From the NCBI GenBank assembly GCA_039111635.1, contig JBCAQO010000014.1, positions 1,984,001-2,048,000 on the forward strand: 64,000 nt of DNA. Reading direction: 5' to 3'. A program made the translations under genes and the position numbers. Each line of letters opens with the position of its first letter. The stretch's first letter is position 1. The stretch is from Heterobasidion occidentale (taxonomy: Eukaryota; Basidiomycota; Agaricomycetes; Russulales; Bondarzewiaceae). Positions 13,995 through 23,652 of this stretch are shown here, in pieces. Under the pieces are notes generated by a model. It saw nothing but the letters and a program-made list of their open reading frames with translations, did no database searches and was not told the origin of the DNA.

Positions 13995-15094
13995 ATGCAT
14001 TTGGAATCATTCTCCCTTCAATCAAATCCGGCGCGACTATTCAGTGTGGAGGGCACCATCGCCGTTATCACTGGTGGTGGAACAGGTGCGTTCCCAAGAA
14101 GGTTTAAGAGAGTGTGGGCCAATGGCTTTCTGTAGGGATAGGGTTGATGATGGCCACTGCATTGGAACATAACGGCGCGACGGTGTACATCGTTGGGCGC
14201 CGACTGGCTGTCCTGGAACAGGTTGCGAAGGAGCGAAGCGTACGTTCCACCTCTTCGCTATTCTCAAGGAGCATTCTCATCGCTATCATCGGTTCCTTTT
14301 GCTTTCCTATCAATTGTCCGAACTTCTCACGCTTCATTTTTTAGCGCCATGGAAAAATGATTCCAGTACAATGCGATGTAACCTCACGAGAGTCGCTCGG
14401 AGAGCTCGCCTCGATGATCCGGAAACGGCACGGCTACATAAATCTCCTGGTCTGTAACGCCGGCATCGCAGCGGGATTCAATAAGCCTCCAGCGAGAGGA
14501 GACAAGAAAGACATTCGGGCACTACAGGAGTCTCTTTGGAACGGTCCTTCCCCGCAAGACTTTGCGCGGACATTCGAGACAAACGTGACGAGCGTATACT
14601 ACTGTGTGGTCGCCTTCCTCGACCTCCTTCACGAGGCTAATGTGAGGAGCTCAGGAAAAGACCCAGTGACAAGCCAGGTGATCACCGTTTCGAGCGTGGC
14701 GGCGCTAAGACGCGACGAGCGACAGTACAGTTACCCGTACACTCTGAGCAAGGCTGCATCATTACATCTGGGCAAGATGTTCACGAATGTCTTGTCAGAG
14801 TGGAAGATCAGAAGCAATGTAATTTGTCCGGGAATTTTCCCTTCAGGTTAGCTCTTGTTGCAACGTGCATTTCATTTGACAGTACTGACCTCTGCTTTCG
14901 ATCGGCCAGAAATGACAAGCAGTGTTATTCCGGACGAGCACATCATGAACGACGTGCCACTACAGCGGGCAGGGGATCAACAGGATATAGCAGGGATCAT
15001 CTTGTTCTTAGCCAGCCGAGCCGGGGCATATGTGGATGGTACCGTACATATCACAGATGGGGGACGACTTTCCACATTCCCCTCTACATACTGA
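13995..15094 (+). CDS. Short-chain dehydrogenase/reductase (classical SDR)
   Basis: This is an NAD(P)-dependent oxidoreductase with a Rossmann fold; its substrate cannot be told from sequence. Visible motifs, in order, are the cofactor-binding AVITGGGTGIGL (split by the first intron inside the Gly motif), CDVTS (adenine pocket), LVCNAG (NAG motif), the catalytic Ser in ITVSSVAA, the catalytic Tyr and Lys in YTLSKAA, and CPGIFPS. It ends with the usual GAYVDGTVHITDGG. There are four introns, including one just before EMTSSVIPDE. The length, about 290 residues, is normal and all catalytic residues are present. It lies next to and convergent with the 2OG oxygenase at 15384-17083, which could mean shared metabolism, but no biosynthetic core enzyme sits in between. 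Confidence 0.85.
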
Positions 15095-15383
15095 ATCTTA
15101 TTTTCATACACATACTCTACATCACGAGATATTATTGATTTATTTCGAAGCAGATGCTAGCCTCGTTGCCTGATTGCCGTGCACTTCGAAGTCTTCATGC
15201 CATGAGCTCGTGACAATGAAGAAGTGCGGAAGTCCATCGAACGCTCAGCAGTGTTTCATGTATTCGACGTAAATCCTTCGATCATCATACCACATGTCGA
15301 AGCGACGCCGCACACCATCTGCAATAGACGAGAGCATGCTGCCTCGTGATTCCACACCATAAGAGTACCATAAGTGGCCTCTC

Positions 15384-17083
15384 TCACTTCGAATGTGCAT
15401 ACGTTGCTTCCAATCTTGACTTGACATACTCTCCCGCAGTGACGACCTCGTACTTGGCAGGCGCATCAGCAGATACGCAACTTGGTAGGATCTAACCGAG
15501 GTCGGCGAGAAAGTGGTGAAATCACGTTGAAGGGGTACGATCGAAACGGTCAATACAAAGTAAGGACATACCTCGAGCGGGACATTGTAATCAGTTCCGA
15601 AAAATAGAGGCACGGAGTATCTTTCAACCCCTGAGCGGTTAATGGCTCTGTGCACGGTGGACTTGAAGACATCGTCTAGATTCCATCCCGGCATCACGTG
15701 GGAAGGATAAGGGAATAGTCGAAGCAAAGAAGGATCAGAGAATATACGTACTTGTCCACCTCGCGAATTGGTCGCCCAAGCTGTGGATGCGGGAAGCATA
15801 CGGCCAGAGAATTGCGGGAAACTGTAGTACTCACTTGACAACAAGCGTGCCAGGAATGGGCGCCGCATCAATCCACTTTCCACTTGCATTAAGGACTTGA
15901 AGCGCCTGTATGCCCGGTTGCTGCCATAGGATTGTGAAACACTATGGCCATTAGTTATGATGCAGGGAAACATCAGTGACGGGATATGCCTAGAAAGCAA
16001 TAAATCGATATCCGGAAAAAAGCACCCACCTCGTAGCTAGGTTAACCATGTTGAGATGTGCCTGAGAGTTTGCGGGAAAAAGAGAGTTAGACTCACTCTG
16101 TATGAGCGCCGATACCAATTGTACGGTCATCGACCTTGCCGGCCTGCGGCGGATAGTGCAGTAGTCGCATTATCGCCGCGGGTTTTGTGGTCTGCAGAGC
16201 CGGTGAATGCCACATCGGTTTATTTACTTTGCTCAGGCGAGACAGCCCCTACCTTGTCATCAAAGAAACTCTCTGGGAGGTCCAGGGCCAGCGCAAACAA
16301 TTGGAAGAGGCATTGACCCAAGCGTACTGCCGTATGGCTTGCGTGTGGAATCATCTACTTTAGCATGACCTACGTTCGACGGATGGAGAATGAAGATGTG
16401 ACATACTAGTACTCGAGTGTATCCTCTCGGAATCCCGGTACATCTGACTCATTTGGCCAAACATTGCTCCCGGCCATTGCGCCGTCGTCCCTTTCTATGG
16501 TCTTATCAGTGCTGCCTGGGAGAGACTCCCAACCAAGATCGAATCCTTCATGGAGGTCGCCGTGATTGTCAGGGTTGGTGTTCTCCCCAAGCAACGCGGT
16601 GTAGCCTTTGTAGTTCGCAGAATTATGGATGTCAAGCTTCACCCACGCTATCAGGGAGAAAGCTAGAGCGACAGATCGGATTACAGCAGACCTTCTCTTT
16701 CGTGTCCGCAGGCAGCGCGAAGAATCGTTTTGCTGCGTCGAGTGCTCCGAGAGTAGCAGCTTCTGGTATGCCGTGATTTTTCACTGATAGATGCATGAGG
16801 CCATCAGTGATAACGAGGGATGCAGAATGTTCAAACGCGCACCATAGAAAAAGCCCACGTTTACGCATGCATCACGTATCAGATCTGCTATGTCTCTCCT
16901 CACGCTCGTCTCATGATTGTTTCCCCATTGAAGGTCTCTATCAGAAAGGTGGCGCTCAATCACGCCCTGATACAGCGCTCTGTGAAACTGAAAGACCACA
17001 GCAGTGCTTACTCACATCACTGGGATCTCATCGAAGGAGCTGTCAGTGCGGACGTTGGCCAGAAAAAGCGGACGGTTAGCCAT
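15384..17083 (-). CDS. 2-oxoglutarate/Fe(II)-dependent dioxygenase, IPNS-like
   Basis: This belongs to the isopenicillin-N-synthase-like 2OG-Fe(II) oxygenases, which hydroxylate, desaturate or cyclise small molecules. The start MANRPLFLANVRTDSSF is in the first exon. The N-terminal domain continues with IPVIDLQWGN, RDACVNVGFFY and VKNHGIPEAATLGALDAAKR. The catalytic core has RLLHYPPQAGK, the iron ligands in AHTDYECFTIL (His, Asp), LGDQFARWTNDVFKSTVHRA (distal His) and the 2OG-binding RYSVPLFF. It ends with KYEVVTAGEYVKSRL. About ten exons are needed, including a 7-nt microexon at 16030-16036 that supplies the iron-ligand Asp. No stop or frameshift remains after splicing. The substrate is unknown. 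It is oriented toward the SDR gene. Confidence 0.85.
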
Positions 17084-17422
17084 AATCGCTGGGATGCTTC
17101 GTATTCATCAGGACTCCGGATAGCCAAACATGAATCAAAATCCTACACTGTGGGAGCTGCAAAGAGCCGAGCAAGAATTTCAGTTGTTGAAGTAACTGCT
17201 AGCTACTTGATAGTAGATGGCGGTCGAATCCAAGATTCAACAATACTCAACCATTGGCATCTTATCTTATCGACTCTCAAGTACGTCATGACTTCAATGT
17301 CAGTCCCTCAAGGTACTTACGGTGTAACTCCGTTGACACTCACCCCATCCATAGTCCGATATATGTGCAATTAGTTAGATTATAACAAAACATGTAAGTG
17401 CAGACGGTCTCGCAGTCTGTGA

Positions 17423-18458
17423 TCAACCCTGGAGAGCTTTTTGCTGCGCCTGGAGTGTGGTAGAAACAGCAGGACAGCCCTTCCCTGGCCCGTTCAAATT
17501 CTGCAACGTGATGAGAGCAGTGTTGATGCGAGCGAGTTTGGAAGGAACAGAGTTGTCGGTGGGGAAGCTGACTGCTATTGAAGGGTTGTTGACAGCGTGT
17601 CCGGCATTGACATCAGCTGTCAGATGCTAAATGATGAATCCTTGTTAATACGGTGCCAAAGAAGCCCAAGGTGGCGCTTTACCTGGAGGAAGGTCGCACG
17701 ATCGGGCGGGCATGCGCAAGGGATCTTGATGGGCTGGCCACTGGCGCCTTTCACAGCGCCATCGCAGTCTCCCGTACCTACGTAAGTGAGTCAGTGTTCC
17801 TCGTTCCCGAAGTCAAACACCAAAATCCCACCTGTAGGGTTCACACCGGAGTGGAAGCCGAGATCAGGTGTCAGCCGTGAGATATCTGCAGCACTTGCAC
17901 GCTTTGCGGGCGCTGCGTTCACGGCGGCTTGCTGGGCGAGTAAAGTCGTTGACACGGCAGGACAACCTTGGCCGGGACCGTGGAGGTTCTGCAGTGTAAT
18001 GAGAGCAGCGGTGATGCGTGCGCTCTTTGAGGCTTTAGAATTATCCGTAGGGAACGTGACGGCGATAGGGGGATTGTTGATGGCATGTCCAGCAGCGACG
18101 TTGGCGTTCAGCGCCTGATATCAGGAACATCAGATACTGACACAGTCAGATGGTGAGAGCAGTAAAGGTACCTGCAAGAAAGTGTTTCGGTCTGGAGGGC
18201 ACGCGCAGGGGATTTTTATGGGCCTGCCGTCAGGTCCATTGACGGCACCGTCACAGTCCCCAGTACCTACATGACAGTAGATGTCAATTCTCAAACCAGC
18301 CGAAATGCAGAGCGCATTCGCTCACCAGTAGGGTTCACCCCAGCTTGGAAGCCGAGGTCAGGAACAAGGTTTGGGTCCACCTCTCTCCTGACAGGGACCG
18401 ACGCGACGGAAGCAACAAAGATAGCAGCGAGGGGAACGAGTGCGGTCGTGAACTTCAT
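17423..18458 (-). CDS. Small secreted protein, two tandem GDCDG/IPCxCPP modules
   Basis: This is a family without a function I know. It has a signal peptide (MKFTTALVPLAAIFVASVAS) followed by PVRR, a likely Kex2 site. Two modules of about 95 residues follow. Each reads LGF-(Q/H)-(A/S)-GVNPTG, GTGDCDGAV, PIKIPCACPPDR, FLQ, LxA(N/D)VxAGHAxNNP, FPTDNS, ITLQNLxGPGxGCPAVSTT and QQ. Each module has four cysteines (GDCDG, IPCACPP, GCP). Introns sit at the same two places in both modules: inside the Gly codon after NPT, and after TFLQ. The linker between modules is short and Ala/Lys-rich. A TATAAAG lies at 18622-18628. It is a clear paralog of the three-module gene at 27184-29189. Confidence 0.82.
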
Positions 18459-18621
18459 GGTTTTGATGACGTCGAGCTGAAAAGGTGCTTAATTGGACTG
18501 AAGAATGTCAAGCGTTAAGCAAGAAAATGAAAGGCTGCCGACACAGTCGGGAGGGGATTGAAGAATTTGGAAAGAGGGTGGTGATCGCTAGGATGGAGAA
18601 CCGTAGTCCCTCTAATTGCAC

Positions 18622-18628
18622 CTTTATA
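18622..18628 (-). promoter_or_regulatory. TATA box of the two-module secreted protein gene
   Basis: On the minus strand this reads TATAAAG and lies about 165 bp upstream of the start codon at 18458. Confidence 0.5.
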
Positions 18629-19249
18629 TTGCCAGAGCATCCGTTGCACATGGTGCAGTAGTCATATCAATCCCCTCATCAAGAAAAGAATTTCGTCAAA
18701 CAGCTTGACGAGACGGGCGAACAGATGATAATTAGAATGCACAGCATCATGATATTAGTAAAGATCGTACACATCAAGCGTTTCCACAGTCGAAAATGAT
18801 CCTCTCAATTTTCTACTGAGCCTAAGAAGCCCTGCGTCGAGTAATATCACAAAAGAGGTGGATGAAAGGGCCCTTTGAAACATTGGCGTGACAGCGTGTC
18901 AACGTTGTCGACAAGATACAGTCGCAGGTCGCCACGACTCCGCACTTGGCTGAAATTTCTCGTTACGTAATCGAGCTCTTAGCCTGGGTCTGTCGGACCT
19001 AGAGCCTCGAGACTCGCATGTGCTTGAACTGCAACTTAGTATCTTGGAACCGTTGAAGCTCTTTCGTCTTGAGTATGAAAGAGAGTGTGTATATCCAAGA
19101 TGTCACACTAATACACGAGACAAAATAAACATACGAAACACCCAGAGATACAAAGGCAAATTGAACAGCAGACGTACTAATACATACACAAATTTCGGAG
19201 AGCTACAGAGGTAGGAGACCCTTCGCACAAGACAATACAGATAGCACCA
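18629..19249. other. Intergenic region
   Basis: AT-richer than its surroundings, with only short open frames and no coding signal I can support. Confidence 0.4.
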
Positions 19250-20419
19250 TCACTTTGCCACTACTGGGACGGCAATGGTAAACCGTGATGACGGGGCGAT
19301 GTTTGAATCAAAGTCCGGAAGGACCAGATCCGGGAAAACCTTCTTGACCTGAGGAGAGAAATATATCAGATCGTGGAATCCTGGCATCACAAACAGTCAA
19401 CGGACCTTCTTGGCAAGATATTGCCACCACTCTCCTTCGACATTGGTGAACGTCGTAGTGCCCCACCTTGCCTTGTTCTCCTCCTCTTCGGCGGCGGGGA
19501 GAGCGGGGAGATGAGAGAGGGGAAACGGCCGGATTTTGGCCGTCCAGCTGTAGTCGAAAAAGAACGGGAACGAGAGACGGGACGTTCCAGGCGCGGGAGG
19601 TAGGACGCGATGGCGAGCGCTTCTGAAGCGGCCACCAGTCATTCTGTCGAGCATGTCACCGACTATGTGGGATATGAGTTTGATACAAACGTAACCGACA
19701 CAAAGTATAGATACCGACCGTTGCAGATCAAAGCATTTTCGACCACAGGGACATCGATCCATTCTTTGTGGGGAGTGAGAAACTAAGTGCTTGTCAGAAT
19801 GAAACCAAGAAACAAGGACAGGCCGATCGAATAACCTGCAAGCCAGGAGCCATCTGCTTGAGCATAGTCAAAAGCCCGAAATCTAGGGGTCCGGTGAAAA
19901 TCGCAAAATCTCCAGAACAGAAATCCGTACCAGAATGCTCGCCTATTCCGTATATCTCTTCCCTAGCTCTATGATGCGGTTGACATATTCCTGCACAACC
20001 GCGCGCATTGCAGGTATGCTAGCATCAGGGAATTGATTAGCCCCATGAAGCGGCATTCCAGCGTGCGGATGGTCCGCAGGATGCTCGGGGCCGAAATATA
20101 TGCCCTCCTTCCAGTCCGTCCGGCCGTGAGTGCTCTCGCCTCCAAGAGGTGCATACCCCCGCCACGCGACGCCCCCATTCTTGACATGCAGCGCTACTTT
20201 CTCTGCCTCTGGGAGCGCGAAGAACTGTTGCGAGCACTTCACGAGATCAGCTTGCAGCTCGACAGGGATGCCATGTCCGGTGAACTGGCAGAAGCCCAAG
20301 GTGCTGAAGGCAGCGTAAATCTGTTTTGCGACTTCGACGGCCTCTGGGGAGGGTGGCTTAGCGTGCGATGAGAGAAGGGCACTGATGTCGATGATAGCGA
20401 TCTCATTGGTTGGAGCCAT
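19250..20419 (-). CDS. 2OG-Fe(II) oxygenase, probably internally deleted
   Basis: This is a second IPNS-like 2OG oxygenase, of a different subgroup from the one at 15384. The chosen start is MAPTNEIAIIDISALLS; an in-frame upstream Met at 20536 would add 39 residues. The N-terminal domain is well preserved (FSTLGFCQFTGHGIP, FFALPEAEK, RGYAPLGGES, DWKEGIYFG). The C-terminal core is preserved too: GEHSDFGLLTML after removing a 53-nt intron gives the iron ligands His and Asp, then NVGDMLDRMTGGRFRSARHR gives the distal His, and RLSFPFFF the 2OG site. The end is SSRFTIAVPVVAK. Between EYVNRIIELG and IYGIGEHS, about 45 residues expected in this fold are missing and the frame changes, so the gene is probably a pseudogene or misassembled near 19965. 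Confidence 0.65.
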
Positions 20420-20536
20420 CACGAAGGTAGCAAACAACCTGGCCGTGGGCCAACCAGTAGCGGGGTAAATGTGTCTCAACCCTAACCTTAGCATTGCCGG
20501 TCTTCGTCGCGGAGTCTCACCAGTCTCCTCCGACAT

Positions 20537-21193
20537 AACTTAGAAAACGGAGGCATTGAGGTCATGTTCTCTGCGAAACTGATTAGCGTGTATAGCTCAT
20601 TCCCAAGAAGCACGCAGTGAATATTGACGGCTTACACGAAGCTTGAGGTTAAACCACGGTCTGACATCATCTCCACCCCGAATGAACTGTTAACGTCTCC
20701 CTCTCCAGTCGATTAAAAGTGTTCAAAACTTCTGCGAGGACTAGTAGGGTATGCTAATGCGAAGCTGTTCGGATATACGGTATGAATGTGTTCCATAAGA
20801 GAGGACGTAAAAGGCAACACATGAGAAAACGTGAGGTGAGACATCAAAAGCGACGACAAGAGAGAAGAGAAAAGAAGCAGCTCGATGATCGCACAGCAGC
20901 ATTCATCGTTCCTTGTCCATCACGGCAATCGAAGGGGAGGTATATACAAACGGGGAAAGGCCAGGAAAAAGTGGTGGTGGTGGAAAAGGGTAATACGAGA
21001 GCGAGCGTGATGGCCTGGAGGAGGGTATGGCGGGCGAGACAAAAGAATATACACAGCATATTAGACAAAGGGACAAGGCGAGGAGACGAGGAACGAGTGA
21101 CGGGACCATGCGGTGAGCCCGTAGAGCACGAGCTGAAGGACCAGTATAGACGAAAGCACGAGAGAGACCCAGAGATATACCACAAGAAACACA
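20537..21193. other. Intergenic region
   Basis: A 139-codon plus-strand open frame (20782-21201) is Arg/Lys-rich. It lies in purine-rich DNA directly downstream of the CAAX protein gene, so it is more likely 3' untranslated DNA of that gene than a real protein. Confidence 0.35.
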
Positions 21194-23379
21194 TCACATG
21201 ATGACACATTTACAGCAGCCTGCGCTCCCGTCTTCCTCGTCGTCTTGTTGGGGATGTCCTCGCTCTATGGGCATGTGAGTCATCTGGACGGGTTCGGCAG
21301 AGACTGCGTGTGGCTCCATCTCATCTTTCGGTTCGGCGAGGTAGCGCGAGAAAGGTGCGGGCGACGGTGGCGGCTGCATGCGCATCATGCGCACATGCTG
21401 CTCGTATTCTTGATCCCGCGGCGGCTGTGGTGGTCTTGTTGCTGGTGCTGGGGATGGTGGTGGCTGTTCGTGCATGCTCTCGTCAATGGGTTCTGGTCGC
21501 TGCCCAAACTGGCTCATCGGGATCTCAGTTTGTCCAGGTCGATATTTAGAATAATCGTAACCAAACGTTCCCGGTGCCTAAGAGATCCACTCAGTCAGAC
21601 TTGGGAATCCCATCGGGAGATTGCGCAGCACTTACTGGCTCGGGTGTAGAATTTCCATTTTGCTTCGGCTGTGGGCTGCCATTGGCTTTTGTGTACTGAT
21701 CGTCCAGCCCTCTCTTCCGCGCGACGACCGGAAGCACGACCTTCACGCATACGCAGATTTATATCAACCGATACCATATAGCCCGTGGCATGGCGAACGC
21801 ACCTCGTCCCAGTTGCCCCCCGGGGGCACAGGCTGGGTCCATGTCGGTATTGCATTGGAGATGTCCCCATCTCCCGGATCGGGATACTCCGCAATCGACC
21901 GCCGATGTTCGTCCTGCCGCCCACGCATGTGCGCGACAGGCGGCTGACGGGTCTTGGGCTTCTTCGATGAGCCACTGGCCTCCGCGGGACTCTTCGCGCG
22001 CCGTTTCGGGGTCTGTGCGCCCAGGCGGGGCGTCGACGGCGAGCGGATCGCAGGGATGGTCTGCTTGTGGGTGGACGTGCGCGGCGTCCGCGGGGACTCG
22101 GTTGCCCTGGGACGCGACGTGGAGGGAGAGATGGAGCGCGCGGGCGGACGTGTCGGCGTGTGAGGCTGCTCGGAGACAAGGCGGGTCGCGCCGGGCATGG
22201 GTATGCGCGATGGTGGCGCATCCCTTTGCGACGTGCGTGAGGGCGCCTGCTCGCGCAGATAGCTCGTGGGCGTCAGGCTCCTGTTGTCCACCGGCGGAGA
22301 ACGCAGCGTCGTCTCGTAGTGCGCCTCCGGGTCCGTGTCCATTTCGCCATCCACGTCCGTCAGTGGCGCTTCGTCCATCACGCGCCCGCTGCTCTCCACC
22401 CGCGAGTCGTCTTCCATGTAGAAGCTATCGCGCGCGCCGATGCTCCCTGCTCGTCGCCGCGTAGACCCGTTCTTCGACGTGAGCGTCCCCGCACGCGAAG
22501 GAATGCTGTGCCCGTAGCTCGCGATCTCCAGCATCTCCATCCGCCGCCCGACACGCATCTCCCCCACCCCTCCGTTCCTCGTGACCTCCCCCCTATACCA
22601 ATGCTCGTACGGCCGCTCCTCAGAGTCCGTTGAGGGCCGAGACGCGATGTCGTCCACCGCGTACACCTGGGCGATCTTCGCGGTTCCTGGCTGTCCATAT
22701 GGCTCGCCCTGCTCACTCACCTCCGTCATCGGAGCATGCTGCCCGTTCGCGAACTGCGCATTCCGGCTCTCGCTCCGCGGAAATCCATTCGTGTGGGACG
22801 GACTGTAGCTGGAGGTGCTGCCCGTCCTCGTTCGCGCGACTGGGATGCGGGTGCGCATACCGTCAGGGAGTCGGCCCGGCGTAACGGGTGAGGCGGAGCG
22901 CGACGTGTCGCCACCCACAGGCAGGCGCCCAGAGGTGCTGCGCTCGATAAGCTTGGGCTGCGAGAGCGTGCGCGCGCGATGGGTGGGAGTATAGCCACGC
23001 GCGCTGTTGGGCGTCGTCCGGCCGTCCGACGGCTGTGACGCTGAAAGGCTGGGTCTCGGAATGCCACTCGGCTTCAGGATTGCGGGGGAGTACGAAGATG
23101 TCGGAGTGGGCTCGCGTGAGCTGGTGCGCGACGAGCTGGGGTGGGGTTTGTAGTAGCGATTGGGCACAGATGGGTCGTCGGAGGTGATGGAGGCGGTGGA
23201 CAGTCGCTTTGCGAGGGCACGGCTTTCATTCTCGAGACCTGATCACGCGTACGACGTCCGTGCACAGCCCCAAACACAAAGGAGAGGACAAACGTACGTT
23301 TGCGGAGAGTTGGGACTATCGTCTCATCCCAGGAAGGTGCTGGATGAAATGCAGATTGGGCGGTTGCGGTGAGCGCCAT
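21194..23379 (-). CDS. Disordered Ser/Pro-rich protein with C-terminal CAAX box
   Basis: Function is unknown to me. The start MALTATAQSAFHPAPSWDE is joined by a 59-nt intron to RLENESRALAKRL. A long disordered region rich in Ser, Pro, Thr and Arg follows. It contains one segment that looks conserved (HWYRGEVTRNGGVGEMRVGR, then EMLEIASYGHS). Later exons carry WDEVVLPVVARKRGLDDQY and PGTFGYDYSKYRPGQTEIP. The protein ends GCCKCVIM: C-V-I-M is a prenylation (CaaX) signal, and Met at the last place normally favours farnesylation; the two preceding cysteines could be palmitoylated. That would tether an otherwise soluble, disordered protein to a membrane. About four exons. The long central exon has no stop over 1.4 kb, which supports real coding. 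Confidence 0.72.
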
Positions 23380-23652
23380 TCAGTGTTACCGAATCCAGAA
23401 TACAATCCAAACGAGAAACGAGGAAAAGAGAAGGAGAAAAAAAGAAAGGCGAGTGAGTGGTGGAGGAGAAGCGGAAGGGGGTTGAGGAGTACTGGGCGAA
23501 GAGGGGCAAGATGATAGACCCGCGGCAGCCAAGTGGCCGAGCCGCTTCTGTCACCGAGGCACACCCTCTTCAGCGCTCAGCGCTCACTTCATCCAGCTGA
23601 CTCCCTTCAATTCGCTCAACCTCGCTGCTGCGCGCGACATACAGACAAGTCG

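Noticed and set aside
20782..21201. A 139-codon Lys/Arg-rich plus-strand frame
   Set aside because: It lies antisense in the likely 3' untranslated DNA of the CAAX protein gene; its composition reflects purine-rich DNA.
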